From Rhizobium sp. 2MFCol3.1 (GTDB lineage Bacteria > Pseudomonadota > Alphaproteobacteria > Rhizobiales > Rhizobiaceae): 64,000 bases of DNA. Below the pieces are notes generated by a model. The model searched no databases. It saw only the letters and a program-made list of their open reading frames with translations, and was not told where the DNA came from. The stretch's first letter is position 1. Each line of letters opens with the position of its first letter. Shown here one piece after another: positions 27,533-36,688 of this stretch. Location: NCBI RefSeq assembly GCF_000377565.1, contig NZ_KB898356.1, positions 363,142-427,141 on the forward strand. The letters run 5' to 3'. The translations under genes were made by a program, and so were the position numbers.

Positions 27533-29053
27533 ATGCCCACGACCGAGCCAAGCAATTCTTCGGCCGAGACCCTTGCCGAATTGGCATCGTTGAAGGCGCA
27601 AGTCGAAGAGTTGACGCAGCGCATCGATACGCAGGGATCGGTCCAGTTCGAAATCGCCAAGCTGCTGCAGACATTCCATTCGCAGCTCACGGCCTTGCCG
27701 CAGCAGATGAGCGAGATCGTCAAGACGGCGATCGAGTTGAACAACCACGACAAGGTGCCGCTCACCAAGGAAGTGCTCAGCAAGTTCGATTCCAGGCTGG
27801 GCGGCATGGGCGTGAACCTGCATGTCCTGAAGCAGGTGAGCCAGCTGACGCTGCGCCGGCTTGGCCCGGCGACGCCGAAAATCCGCTGCGTCTTCATCGT
27901 TCAGTCGATCCCGATGTGGGATGCGCTGGCCGATGTCTATTGGGCGATGACTGAGGATGATCGCTATCACCCGATGGTCGTCTCGATCGATAACAGCCAG
28001 CTCGGGCGCGCCGAATTCAGCGGCGAGGACGAGGTGCATGCGGGGCTGAACGCACTTGGCGTGCCGCACATCCGGCTCGATATGCACTCCTTCGATGCGC
28101 TCGACATCCTGCGCAACCTGATGCCCGACGTTGTTTTCCGCCAGCAGCAGTGGGACTCTCCAGTGCCGCATGGTCTGAGAACCATGGAGATCACCTTCGC
28201 GCGCATCTGCGTCGTGCCCTATGGTATGGGCGTGCTTGCCAATCCGGATGCCAAGAGCGAGGCCGACGAAGCCTACGCCGACAATTACGACCAGCAGTAT
28301 CACCGCCTCGCCTGGAAGATCTTCTGCGAGACGGAGATGACGCAGTCCTACTACCGCTCGTTTAACCATTCCGACCCGGACAAGTTCGTGCTTTCGGGCT
28401 ACCCCAAGCACAACAAGCTGCTGGAAGCCAAGGGCAAAGGCGAATGGCCGATCGCCGAGCCGAACGGCCGCACCTTCCGCGTCATCTGGGCGCCGCATCA
28501 CTCGCTGGCCGTCCATGGCGAAGGCTTCGGCGTTTTCCATAAGATCTACAAGCAGATGCTGGATTGGGCCCGCTCGGCCAAGGACATTCAGTTCGTGCTG
28601 AAGCCGCATCCCGCACTTGCCTTCGGCGCCGAGCAGAGCGGCCTCTTCCGCGACAATTCCTATCAGCGCTATCTCGATGCCTGGTCGGCACTGCCGAACT
28701 GCACCATTCGAGAAGGCACCTATGGCGAGCTGTTCGACGCCTCCGATCTGATGATCACCGACGGCGTCTCCTTCCTCACCGAATATCATCTCTTCGAAAA
28801 GCCGCTGATCTTCATCGATTCCGGCGTCCATGCCGCCTTCAACGCGCTGGGCCGGCTTGCCGAACGCGCCGCCCACCGCGTCGAGACCTTCAATCAGCTG
28901 CGCCAGGTGGCGCTCGACTACAAGGACGGCAAGGCCTGGCAGCTGGTGAAGGAGCGCGAGGAGCTCCTGAAGGTGCTGCTCCCACACGCAGAGCCGGCCT
29001 CCAGCATCATTCTTGATTCCATCGCAGCCGATATACAGACGTCGAGGTCCTGA
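27533..29053 (+). CDS. TagB/TagF-like CDP-glycerol glycerophosphotransferase-family protein
   Basis: The 506-residue protein starts with a short coiled-coil (ETLAELASLKAQVEELTQRI), then from residue about 115 a GT-B-like domain (IRCVFIVQSIPMWDALADVY). The C-terminal half carries the family elements: VIWAPHHSLAVHGEGFG, FVLKPHPALAF, and YGELFDASDLMITDGVSFLT with EKPLIFIDSG. These are the H-x-x-x and D-G-x-S elements of the poly-glycerophosphate transferases. The protein has no membrane span. It is the first of four packed genes that end at 31184, and the stop is two bases from the next start. Substrate and acceptor are unknown. Confidence 0.78.
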   Translation: MPTTEPSNSSAETLAELASLKAQVEELTQRIDTQGSVQFEIAKLLQTFHSQLTALPQQMSEIVKTAIELNNHDKVPLTKEVLSKFDSRLGGMGVNLHVLKQVSQLTLRRLGPATPKIRCVFIVQSIPMWDALADVYWAMTEDDRYHPMVVSIDNSQLGRAEFSGEDEVHAGLNALGVPHIRLDMHSFDALDILRNLMPDVVFRQQQWDSPVPHGLRTMEITFARICVVPYGMGVLANPDAKSEADEAYADNYDQQYHRLAWKIFCETEMTQSYYRSFNHSDPDKFVLSGYPKHNKLLEAKGKGEWPIAEPNGRTFRVIWAPHHSLAVHGEGFGVFHKIYKQMLDWARSAKDIQFVLKPHPALAFGAEQSGLFRDNSYQRYLDAWSALPNCTIREGTYGELFDASDLMITDGVSFLTEYHLFEKPLIFIDSGVHAAFNALGRLAERAAHRVETFNQLRQVALDYKDGKAWQLVKEREELLKVLLPHAEPASSIILDSIAADIQTSRS

Positions 29054-29055
29054 GC

Positions 29056-29730
29056 ATGTACCGCGCGCAACAGCATGCATTGACACTGCCCGCCGCCAAC
29101 GACACGGGCGCGCTTGCCGGCCACAAGCGTGGCACCGGCTTCGCTTTCGATCTCGATGGCACGATCACCCGCGCCGAACTGCTGCCGATGATCGCCTCGG
29201 AGCTTGGCCTCGAAGCCGAAATGCGGCTCCTGACCGAGCTCACCATGTCGGGCATGATCCCCTTCGAGGATTCTTTCCGCCTGCGTTTCGCCATCCTGCG
29301 CAGCGCCGGCCTCGATCGCATCCAGTCGATCGTCGCGGAAGTCGAGTTCGATCCCGATATCGAGCAGTTCATCCGGGCAAACCGCGATCGCTGCTTCGTC
29401 GTCACGGGCAATCTCGATCTCTGGATCGCGCCGCTGGTCGAGCGCCTCGGCTGCCGCTTCTACACCTCGACAGCCACGACCGACAAGGATGGCTGGATCA
29501 CCGGCCTCGACACGGTCATGCGCAAGAACGTCGCCGGCCTTGAGCTGAAGGACGAGTTCGACCGCCTCGTCGCGATCGGAGATGGCTTCAACGACGTGCC
29601 GCTCTTCGACGTCGCCGATATCGGCATCGCCTTCACCGGCCTGCATGGCGCGCCCGACGCGCTGGTCTCCGTGTCCAACTATGTCGCTCTCGATGGGAAG
29701 TCGCTATGCCGTCTGTTAAACACGCTGTAA
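29056..29730 (+). CDS. HAD-IB phosphatase
   Basis: The 224-residue HAD hydrolase shows motif I FAFDLDGTITRAE, motif II with a Thr in FVVTGNLD, a Lys near RKNVAGLELKDEF, and motif III/IV AIGDGFNDVPLFDVADIGIA. The helical cap (EMRLLTELTMSGMIPFEDSF) resembles phosphoserine phosphatase-type HAD-IB enzymes. The gene follows the TagB-like gene by two bases and overlaps the nucleotidyltransferase gene by 25 bases, a strong sign of coupled expression. In this setting it probably removes phosphate from a small alcohol or amino-alcohol phosphate; the substrate is inference. Confidence 0.84.
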   Translation: MYRAQQHALTLPAANDTGALAGHKRGTGFAFDLDGTITRAELLPMIASELGLEAEMRLLTELTMSGMIPFEDSFRLRFAILRSAGLDRIQSIVAEVEFDPDIEQFIRANRDRCFVVTGNLDLWIAPLVERLGCRFYTSTATTDKDGWITGLDTVMRKNVAGLELKDEFDRLVAIGDGFNDVPLFDVADIGIAFTGLHGAPDALVSVSNYVALDGKSLCRLLNTL

Positions 29731-30371
29731 TCGCGGCGGCCGGCCTCGGCTCGCGTCTGGGCCATGGCAAGCCGAAATGCCTGGTCGAGATCGAAGGCGT
29801 CAAGATCATCAAGCATCTGCTGTCGCTGCTGAAGGATGTCGAGGATGTCCGCGTCATCGTCGGCTTCGAGGAAAAGGCCGTCATCGCGGCGATCCGCGCC
29901 ATCCGCCCGGATGTGCTCGTCGTGCGTAACCCCGGCTTCCGCAGCACGACGACGCTGCACAGCTACGAGCTCGGCGGCCGCTACATCAAGGGCGATTGCC
30001 TGTTCATGGATGGGGACATGCTGGTCGAGCCGGAAAGCTTCGCCGCCTTCCTCGCCTCCTGCGAGCCCGGCGTGGCGCAGCTCGGCATCACCAAGACCAA
30101 GACCCGCGACGCCGTTTTCTTGACGCGCGAGGATGGCCTTGCCGTAAGCTTCCGCCGCGACGACCCGACCGAATATGAATGGGCCAACATCGCCTGGCTG
30201 CCGGTCGATTACTTTGCCGACATCGGCAACACGGCCGTCTACGAACACCTCAGGCAGTTCCTGCCGATCCGCACCCACGAAGTGATCGCCTACGAGATCG
30301 ACAGCGAGCAGGACCTGGCGCTCGCGCGGGACAATCTCCACTACTTCAATCTGCAGGCGCTGGCCGGCTGA
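29706..30371 (+). CDS. LicC-like nucleotidyltransferase (NTP-transferase fold)
   Basis: The 221-residue enzyme begins AVIAAAGLGSRLGHGKPKCL, the nucleotide-binding loop with the conserved PKCL. It continues with an RNPGFRSTTTLHSYELGGRY segment, the metal-binding FMDGDMLVE, and an EYEWANIAWLPVDYF active-site end. This layout matches cytidylyltransferases acting on phosphocholine or related phospho-alcohols (LicC, PntC). With the TagB-like transferase it could form a CDP-activated donor. The start overlaps the upstream phosphatase gene by 25 bases. Confidence 0.8.
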   Translation: MPSVKHAVIAAAGLGSRLGHGKPKCLVEIEGVKIIKHLLSLLKDVEDVRVIVGFEEKAVIAAIRAIRPDVLVVRNPGFRSTTTLHSYELGGRYIKGDCLFMDGDMLVEPESFAAFLASCEPGVAQLGITKTKTRDAVFLTREDGLAVSFRRDDPTEYEWANIAWLPVDYFADIGNTAVYEHLRQFLPIRTHEVIAYEIDSEQDLALARDNLHYFNLQALAG

Positions 30372-30449
30372 AGCATGTCGCGCAAAAGTGCGCAGCGGCT
30401 TTGCGACACCGACACGCTTCAAGAAAACAGTCACGAAACGGAACCGAGC

Positions 30450-31184
30450 ATGAGCCGCATATACAAGGACCAGGAAAGCATCGACGCCTTGAAGGTCCGC
30501 GATTTCTTCAATGGTCGCGCCAAAAAGGAAGGCAATGCCGTCAACGCCGTGATGCTGCAATCCGAGGGCTCGACGATCGCGGTTGATCGCGACATCCACG
30601 AGAAGACGCATCTCCTGCCGCGCCTCGAACGTCCGTCGAAGATCCTCGAACTCGGCTGCGGCGCCGGCCGCCTCGCCAGCTTCTACAACAACAACGGCAA
30701 CCAGTATCTCGGCTTCGACTTCTCCGAAGAACTGATCGCCCGCGCCAAGGCCGAGATCGGCGACGATGAAAACGTCCAGTTCCAGGTCGTCGAAGTTCCC
30801 CGGATCGCCGTCGAAGACTTCAAGCTGCAGCCGCCCTTCGATTTCTTCCTGATCACCGGCCTCTTCATCTATCTCAACGACGAAGCCGTCCACGACACCT
30901 TCAAGATGATCGCCAAGCTCGCGGCCCCGAACGCCACCATCTACGTCCGCGAATCGCTGTCCGAACTCGACGTCCGCCTGACGCTGAAGGAGCACTTCTC
31001 CGAAGAGCTCGACGAAGTCTACAACGCCATCTACCGCACGACGGCGGAGCTGACCGAGGTGATGACCGACACGCTTGTGAAGGCGGGCTTCGCGTTCGAG
31101 GTCTGCGGCAAGTATGCGTTCCCGCCGGCGCTGCGGAATAGGGCGGAGACGGCGCAGCGGTATTTTACGCTGCGGCGGGGGTGA
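30450..31184 (+). CDS. SAM-dependent methyltransferase
   Basis: The 244-residue class I methyltransferase has motif I SKILELGCGAGRLASFYNNN, motif II-like YLGFDFSEELIARAKAEIGD, and FDFFLITGLFIYLNDEAVHD. I prefer the ATG at 30450 (GGAA seven bases upstream); an in-frame ATG at 30375 has no site. It lies 78 bases after the nucleotidyltransferase gene and closes the four-gene cluster. The substrate is unknown; an N- or O-methylation of the transferred group or its glycan acceptor is the simplest idea. The gene ends 22 bases from the convergent Doc toxin gene. Confidence 0.82.
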   Translation: MSRIYKDQESIDALKVRDFFNGRAKKEGNAVNAVMLQSEGSTIAVDRDIHEKTHLLPRLERPSKILELGCGAGRLASFYNNNGNQYLGFDFSEELIARAKAEIGDDENVQFQVVEVPRIAVEDFKLQPPFDFFLITGLFIYLNDEAVHDTFKMIAKLAAPNATIYVRESLSELDVRLTLKEHFSEELDEVYNAIYRTTAELTEVMTDTLVKAGFAFEVCGKYAFPPALRNRAETAQRYFTLRRG

Positions 31185-31206
31185 GGGGAGACTTCAGTCC
31201 GACGTG

Positions 31207-31614
31207 CTATTCCATGCCGGGTGCTGGAATAATGTAGTCGGCGAGATAGGTCTCGAATTCGCGGGTTGTTCGGTCCCGCTCGACAAGCTCAAGGAACACG
31301 ACCGCCATGAGTTCATGATCGGCGTCTGTATGGATATCCCATCCGTTTGCGTTCAAGAACAGAAATCCGGCATCGAATCCGGTGCGCTTGTTTCCTTGCT
31401 CGAATGCATGAGCCATCGCAATGCCCTGCATGTACGAGACGGCAAGCATCAGGGCGTCAGGTTCTTCGTAAGCCCATAGATTTCGAGGACGCATCAGCGC
31501 ACCCTCCAACCTGTCGGGAAACAGCAAGGCGTGGTTTTCACCCGTGTCTATCGTATTTGCGAGATTAATTCTTACGATGATTTCGGCGGGGAGCCAAATA
31601 GGTTCACTTCGCAA
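31207..31614 (-). CDS. Doc/Fic-family toxin (type II toxin-antitoxin)
   Basis: The 135-residue Doc-like protein carries the Fic-fold motif HAFEQGNKRTGFDAG, close to the HxFx(D/N)xNKR form of Doc kinases. It also has the upstream helix MLAVSYMQGIAM. Doc toxins phosphorylate EF-Tu and stop translation. The start appears to be a TTG at 31614 that overlaps the last 11 bases of the upstream small gene; there is no ATG before residue 41. This low-efficiency, coupled start would keep the toxin below the antitoxin. Confidence 0.86.
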   Translation of the reverse strand: MRSEPIWLPAEIIVRINLANTIDTGENHALLFPDRLEGALMRPRNLWAYEEPDALMLAVSYMQGIAMAHAFEQGNKRTGFDAGFLFLNANGWDIHTDADHELMAVVFLELVERDRTTREFETYLADYIIPAPGME

Positions 31615-31747
31615 GGATAGCGTGAACCTTCGGGAAGCGTGTCATAGCCGTCGAAATGAGCTTGTCGTAGTCAACCGGAGCCTGCGAAGGGCGCACGTCA
31701 AACGTCTTCCGAGTCTCGTTGGTCTTGGTGACTTTTACGGCGCTCAT
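31604..31747 (-). CDS. Probable antitoxin of the Doc-like toxin (47 aa)
   Basis: The frame from ATG 31747 encodes 47 residues beginning MSAVKVTKTNETRKTF and ending TRFPKVHAILAK. It overlaps the toxin start by 11 bases and precedes it, the usual antitoxin-toxin order. Its C-terminal part could bind the toxin. It lacks an obvious Phd-type N-terminal DNA-binding domain and is shorter than Phd (about 73 aa). GAAA is the only possible ribosome site seen upstream. The role is inferred from position only. Confidence 0.62.
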   Translation of the reverse strand: MSAVKVTKTNETRKTFDVRPSQAPVDYDKLISTAMTRFPKVHAILAK

Positions 31748-31914
31748 GGTTTCGCCCTTTCTTGCTCACACTCTTTTACCATCGGCATCAGAGCGATGCA
31801 AATGATTCACCGTGACGATAAACCGCCGGATGCGGTAGCGGTTCGGCTATCGCCTTGGTGAAGGCGTGCGGTCACGGAAAAATCTAGCACTTATGAATGT
31901 ATGTCGAGAAAATT

Positions 31915-31988
31915 TGGCTGGGGAACCTGGACTCGAACCAAGATTAACGGAGTCAGAGTCCGTCGTTCTACCATTGAACTATTCCCCA
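31915..31988 (-). tRNA. tRNA-Gln (anticodon CTG)
   Basis: A 74-base cloverleaf with encoded CCA on the minus strand. The acceptor TGGGGAA pairs with TTCCCCA, and the loop CTCTGAC gives anticodon CTG, which reads CAG codons. Confidence 0.95.
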
Positions 31989-32247
31989 GCAGTCGCTGCC
32001 GAAGCGTGCTTGGCTGCTGTGCGGCGCTTATAACCAAATCATCGCGGAATGCAAATAGCTGTTTGAAAAAAAATTGAACGGCGCTGTGGAGTGTTGGAAA
32101 AGGCGGATTCTTGAGGGTTGGGAAAAAGAATTTGTCGTTTTGGCCGAGCGCTGGTATCTTCGCGCCAACGCAAAATCGAACGAGCGCCAGCAGCATACCT
32201 CAAGGAGTTCATCCTTCAGGACTTGCGCGGCGCGGTGGAAAAACAAC
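31989..32247. other. Region between tRNA-Gln and the Ppx/GppA gene
   Basis: This 259-bp stretch should carry the promoters of tRNA-Gln (minus) and of the Ppx/GppA gene (plus). The Ppx/GppA reading frame is open through part of it, but the composition differs from the protein that follows. I see no separate gene. Confidence 0.4.
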
Positions 32248-33810
32248 GTGGAAGACCCCGAAGGCGGCTTTAAGTCGCAATCTAACGGGGCGTCGGCGGC
32301 AGCGCGCAAGGATGGCAAGAAATCCAGGCGCCGCAAGGGCAAGCGTGGCGGGCAATCCCGCAATGCAGCTCAGGCCGCTTCGCATGCCCCCTCCGGCATT
32401 GCCGGCGAGGCAGCGCGCCCAATGGATGCACGTCCGACGGACATTGCGGCCGAGACATCGGCCCGCAAGCGCAAGCGCCGTCGTCGCGGCTCCGGTGCGT
32501 CGGGCGAGGGTGCTCCAAGACAGCAGCAACAGGGTGATCAGGTCGCATCCGCCAATCGCGCGGGTGCGCATGAGGGCGACGCGGCTTCGGGAAAGCGCGG
32601 CCGGCGCAAGCATCGTGGCAAGCGCGGCTTGCAGGGTCGGCCGCTGGCGCAGACAAAGCCATCAGGCCATCAGCCCGCGCAGGCGCCTGCGAATCAGCCG
32701 AATGTCGGCCGTGGTCCCGCGCAGGAAGCGCGCGGCGAAAACGACAATCGCGTCCAGCGTCATCATCAGGAGCGCGGCGAACGGCCGGCTTCCGCCCATC
32801 CCTGGCCGGACGAGCTTTACGCCGCGCTCGATCTCGGCACCAACAATTGCCGCCTCCTGATCGCGCAGCCGACCCGTCCGGGCCAGTTCCGCGTCGTTGA
32901 TGCCTTCTCGCGCATCGTGCGCCTGGGCGAGGGGCTGGCTGCGAGCGGGCGCCTGTCGGATGACGCCATGGACCGCGCTGTCGATGCGTTGCGCGTCTGC
33001 GCCGGCAAGCTGAAGAACCGCGAGATCCGCCGCATGCGGCTGATCGCAACCGAGGCCTGCCGCCAGGCAAGCAATGGCGAGGAGTTCCTTCAGCGCGTTG
33101 TCGCGGAGACCGGGCTCGAACTTGAGATCATCGATCGCGAAACAGAAGCCAGGCTCGCCGTCTCCGGCTGCTCCTCGCTGGTCGGCCGTGAGACGCGCTC
33201 CGTCGTGCTCTTCGATATCGGCGGTGGTTCGTCGGAAATCGCCGTCATCCGCATCGGCGACAGCCGCTTCAGCCGGCTTGCCAATCACATCACCCACTGG
33301 ACCTCGCTGCCCGTCGGCGTCGTGACCTTGTCCGAGCGCCATGGCGGCCGCGATGTCACGCCCGATGTCTTCGAGGGCATGGTGCTTGAGGTCGAGGGCA
33401 TGCTCTCCGGCTTCGATTGCCCTGTGATCGATGGCGATCTCGGCGATTTTCACCTGATCGGCACCTCCGGCACGGTCACCACGCTTGCCGGCGTCCATCT
33501 CGATCTGCCGCGCTACGACCGGCGCAAGGTCGATGGCATCTGGCTGTCCGATGACGAGGTCTCGGCAATGCAGGCGAAGCTCCTCTCCTGGGATTTCGCC
33601 AGCCGCGCCGCCAATCCCTGCATCGGGCCCGATCGCGCCGATCTGGTGCTGGCGGGTTGCGCCATTCTCGAGGCCATTCGCCGCCGTTGGCCGAGCCCGC
33701 GCATGCGCGTTGCCGATCGTGGCTTGAGGGAAGGCCTTCTCACAGACATGATGGCGGATGACGGCGTCTGGCGGCGCCATCGCCACCGCCGCGGCCAACG
33801 CGGCAAATAG
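32248..33810 (+). CDS. Ppx/GppA-family phosphatase with a long basic N-terminal extension
   Basis: From the GTG at 32248 the protein has 520 residues. Residues 1 to about 185 are low-complexity and rich in Lys, Arg, Gln, Gly and Ala ([27 protein letters not shown]). The rest is a single Ppx/GppA core: [49 protein letters not shown] and [16 protein letters not shown], in the actin-like ASKHA fold. The family hydrolyses polyphosphate or pppGpp. The basic extension could bind polyanions such as polyphosphate or RNA. rlmE follows ten bases later. Confidence 0.87.
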   Translation: MEDPEGGFKSQSNGASAAARKDGKKSRRRKGKRGGQSRNAAQAASHAPSGIAGEAARPMDARPTDIAAETSARKRKRRRRGSGASGEGAPRQQQQGDQVASANRAGAHEGDAASGKRGRRKHRGKRGLQGRPLAQTKPSGHQPAQAPANQPNVGRGPAQEARGENDNRVQRHHQERGERPASAHPWPDELYAALDLGTNNCRLLIAQPTRPGQFRVVDAFSRIVRLGEGLAASGRLSDDAMDRAVDALRVCAGKLKNREIRRMRLIATEACRQASNGEEFLQRVVAETGLELEIIDRETEARLAVSGCSSLVGRETRSVVLFDIGGGSSEIAVIRIGDSRFSRLANHITHWTSLPVGVVTLSERHGGRDVTPDVFEGMVLEVEGMLSGFDCPVIDGDLGDFHLIGTSGTVTTLAGVHLDLPRYDRRKVDGIWLSDDEVSAMQAKLLSWDFASRAANPCIGPDRADLVLAGCAILEAIRRRWPSPRMRVADRGLREGLLTDMMADDGVWRRHRHRRGQRGK

Positions 33811-33820
33811 GGGATCAGCT

Positions 33821-34540
33821 ATGACCAAGCCAACCATTGCGGGCAACCGCACCGGCCGCAAGCTCGGCCAGCGCGTCAAGAACAAGAAGATGAAGGCGTC
33901 CTCGCGCCAGTGGCTGCAGCGCCATATCAACGATCCCTATGTGCAGCGCGCCCAGCTCGAAGGCTACCGCGCCCGCGCCGCCTTCAAGCTTTTGGAGATC
34001 GACGAGAAGCACGGCATCCTGAAGGGCGCGCGCCGCATCATCGATCTCGGTGCCGCGCCGGGCAGCTGGTCGCAGATCGCCGCCAAGGTCACCGGATCGA
34101 CGGATGAGGACGTGCGCGTCGCGGCCATCGACTTCCTGGAGATGGCGCAGCTCCCCGGCGTCAAGATCCTGCAGCTCGACTTCCTCGATCCGACGGCGCC
34201 CGACCAGCTGATGGAAGCCGTCGGCGGCACGCCCGATCTCGTCATCTCCGACATGGCGGCGCCGACCACGGGCCACCACAGAACGGACCATCTGCGCACC
34301 ATGCATCTGTGCGAAGTCGCGGCACATTTCGCCATCGAGGTTCTGGGCGAGGGCGGTCACTTCCTGGCCAAGACCTTCCAGGGCGGCACGGAAAAGGACC
34401 TGCTCAATCTGCTGAAGCAGAATTTCAAGCAGGTCGTCCACGTCAAGCCGGCCTCCTCGCGCGCCGAATCCGTCGAGATGTTCCTGCTCGCCAAGGGCTT
34501 CAAGGGACGCAAACCAGAGGCCGGCGAAACGGAGGCTTGA
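33821..34540 (+). CDS. rlmE: 23S rRNA 2'-O-methyltransferase (U2552)
   Basis: The 239-residue FtsJ/RrmJ-type enzyme shows the SAM motif [20 protein letters not shown], the catalytic Lys/Asp/Lys/Glu set near [38 protein letters not shown] and [14 protein letters not shown]. The N-terminus is basic, [20 protein letters not shown], somewhat longer than in E. coli. It methylates U2552 in the 50S A loop. The gene follows the Ppx/GppA gene by ten bases with GGGGATC as its site, so they are likely one operon. Confidence 0.94.
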   Translation: MTKPTIAGNRTGRKLGQRVKNKKMKASSRQWLQRHINDPYVQRAQLEGYRARAAFKLLEIDEKHGILKGARRIIDLGAAPGSWSQIAAKVTGSTDEDVRVAAIDFLEMAQLPGVKILQLDFLDPTAPDQLMEAVGGTPDLVISDMAAPTTGHHRTDHLRTMHLCEVAAHFAIEVLGEGGHFLAKTFQGGTEKDLLNLLKQNFKQVVHVKPASSRAESVEMFLLAKGFKGRKPEAGETEA

Positions 34541-34600
34541 TCTTAGGTCCATTCCGGGTGGAATATGACACTCCCAAGACCGGAATGACCGCGGATATCA

Positions 34601-34996
34601 ATGCTGCTTTACGTCACGCTCGGAACCAACGACATCGACCAGGCCCGGCATTTCTATGATGTCGTGCTTCCCGTTCTCGGCTATCGCCGCCAGCGCTATT
34701 CGGAGGAAGAGATCGGCTACGCCGCCGATGGCGATATCCGCTGTCGGCTGTGGATCGTCACCCCCTTCAACCGCCGCCGCGCCTCGAATGGCAACGGTAC
34801 GATGATTGCGCTTGAGGCCGAAACCCGGGCGGATGTCGATGCCTTCTATCGCGCGGCGATATCAGCCGGCGGCGTCAGCGAGGGCGAGCCGGGCCTGCGC
34901 CCCTTCCATGCCAATTTCTATGCCGCCTATGTGCGCGATCCCGATGGCAACAAGCTGAGCGCCGTCTGCGAGGCGCCCGAGCCGGCCGCAGAGTAA
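34601..34996 (+). CDS. VOC/glyoxalase-fold protein
   Basis: The 131-residue protein has one vicinal-oxygen-chelate module: LYVTLGTNDIDQARHFYDVV, LPVLGYRRQRYSEE, a central strand and the end FYAAYVRDPDGNKLSAVCEA. The VOC metal ligands are only partly kept; the Glu of the last motif is replaced in the usual place by Ser-Ala-Val. It may be a small-molecule binding or dioxygenase-like protein. No substrate can be named. Confidence 0.85.
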   Translation: MLLYVTLGTNDIDQARHFYDVVLPVLGYRRQRYSEEEIGYAADGDIRCRLWIVTPFNRRRASNGNGTMIALEAETRADVDAFYRAAISAGGVSEGEPGLRPFHANFYAAYVRDPDGNKLSAVCEAPEPAAE

Positions 34997-35009
34997 GGCC
35001 CGCGGACGC

Positions 35010-36434
35010 TTACTTCACAGCCTGCTGTTCCGCCTCCAGCACCGTTGCCGCGAGCGGCTTGACGCGATGGCCGGACACCAGCGCGCCGGCATGCTTGTCC
35101 ATGCGGATGAAGGGGATGGTTGCAACCACGGTCATCAGCGCGATCACGTAGAAGGCAATGTGGAAGTCCACCACCTGCAGCGCTTCGCCGCGAATGAAGA
35201 TCGAGGTCTCCAGGATCGCCGCGGCCACGGCCACGCCGAGCGCCAGGCTGATCTGCTGCATCACGGAGCTCATCGATGTCGCCTGGCTCGCCTGCGCATC
35301 GTCGATATCGGCATAGGCAAGCGCGTTGACGCCGGTGAAGAAGAATGAGCGCGAGAAGCCGCCGATCAGAAGCACCAGGATGATGAGGAGATGCGGCGTC
35401 GCCGGCGTAAAGAAGCCGGTGGTCACAGTTACCAGCGTCGTCACGCCCGCCGCGGTCAGCAGCGTCGTGCGGAAGCCCACGGCCGCGAAGACCCGCTTGG
35501 CCATGAATTTCGTGGTAATCGCGCCGATCGCGCCGGCAAAGGTGATGAGGCCGGATTGGAACGGCGTCAGCCCGAAACCGAGCTGCAGCATCAGCGGCGT
35601 CAGGAAAGGCATGGCGCCGATGCAGATGCGAAACAGCGTACCGCCCGTCGTCGATGCGCGGAAGGTCGGGTTTTTGAAGAGCTGCAGATTGAGGATCGGC
35701 GCCGGATGTCGTCTCGCGTGGCGCACATAAAGCGCGCCGCAGACGATGCCGATCGCGGTCGCCACGATGCCGATGATCGGCGGCAGCGCCGGCAGGCTGA
35801 CGACGGAGAGGCCGAAGACCACGCCGGCGGCGGCAAACGAGGTCAGCACGAAGCCGGTGATGTCGAGCTTCGGCGGCGCCGTCGCCTCGACCTCGGGCAG
35901 GAAGATCGTCGCCAACCAGACACCGATGATGCCGACGGGCACGTTGATCAGGAAGATCCAGTGCCAGGTGAAATAGGTGGTGATGAAGCCGCCGAGCGGC
36001 GGTCCCGCCAGCGGCCCGACGAGTGCCGGGATGGTCAGCAGCGCCATCGCCGGGACGAGATCGCTGCGCTTGGTGGTGCGCAACAGCACCAGGCGCCCGA
36101 CCGGCGTCATCATCGCCCCGCCCACGCCCTGCAGGAAGCGGGCGACGACGAATTCGATCAGGCCGGACGAGATCGCGCAGAAGATCGAGCCGATAACGAA
36201 GACGCAGATGGCGAGGCGAAAGATCCGCTTGGCGCCGAACCGGTCCGCCATCCAGCCGCTGATCGGGATGAACACGGCCAGCGACACCATGTAGGATGTC
36301 AGCGCCAGCTTCAGCGTGATCGGCCCGACATGCAGGTCGTTGGCGATCGCCGGCAGCGCGGTCGAGATGACGGTGGAATCCATCTGCTCCATGAAGAGCG
36401 CGACGGCAAGGATCAGGGGAACGATGCGGTTCAT
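35010..36434 (-). CDS. MFS drug efflux transporter, DHA2 family
   Basis: The 474-residue protein starts at MNRIVPLILAVALFMEQMDS, where the Asp-Ser of span 1 is typical of DHA2 pumps. It shows motif A ISGWMADRFGAKRIFRLAIC and motif C-like GPLAGPPLGGFITTYFTWHW, and about 14 spans. The family exports toxic compounds by proton antiport. A longer in-frame start at 36479 has a weak site. It has no adjacent TetR or membrane-fusion partner, so the substrate is unknown. Confidence 0.9.
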   Translation of the reverse strand: MNRIVPLILAVALFMEQMDSTVISTALPAIANDLHVGPITLKLALTSYMVSLAVFIPISGWMADRFGAKRIFRLAICVFVIGSIFCAISSGLIEFVVARFLQGVGGAMMTPVGRLVLLRTTKRSDLVPAMALLTIPALVGPLAGPPLGGFITTYFTWHWIFLINVPVGIIGVWLATIFLPEVEATAPPKLDITGFVLTSFAAAGVVFGLSVVSLPALPPIIGIVATAIGIVCGALYVRHARRHPAPILNLQLFKNPTFRASTTGGTLFRICIGAMPFLTPLMLQLGFGLTPFQSGLITFAGAIGAITTKFMAKRVFAAVGFRTTLLTAAGVTTLVTVTTGFFTPATPHLLIILVLLIGGFSRSFFFTGVNALAYADIDDAQASQATSMSSVMQQISLALGVAVAAAILETSIFIRGEALQVVDFHIAFYVIALMTVVATIPFIRMDKHAGALVSGHRVKPLAATVLEAEQQAVK

Positions 36435-36688
36435 GCGCGAATGCCTTGGGGGTCTTGCGAAGGCGCCTGGGAAAGCCATCGCTCTTTAGTCCTCGCACCG
36501 GCATCTGCCAAGTGCGCAATCATCTTAGGAAATGCGAATGCATCACGTCTGCGTGAGACGGATGGTTCAGCCATTTTAACGCGCGGAATTGACATATGTT
36601 CGTTTCAGCGGATTGCGATAAACGCTGATACGCGATGACGACGGGGGCGGCGCGGCAATGCGCCGTGCGTTATGACAAAGGATGGAAC

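Noticed and set aside
27317..29086. 589-codon minus-strand frame opposite the TagB-like gene, including short peptides ending TGATG at the kdpD start
   Set aside because: The plus-strand protein has clear family motifs. The minus frame lacks a Shine-Dalgarno and recognisable content; its overlap with the kdpD start looks accidental, though a short leader peptide cannot be excluded.
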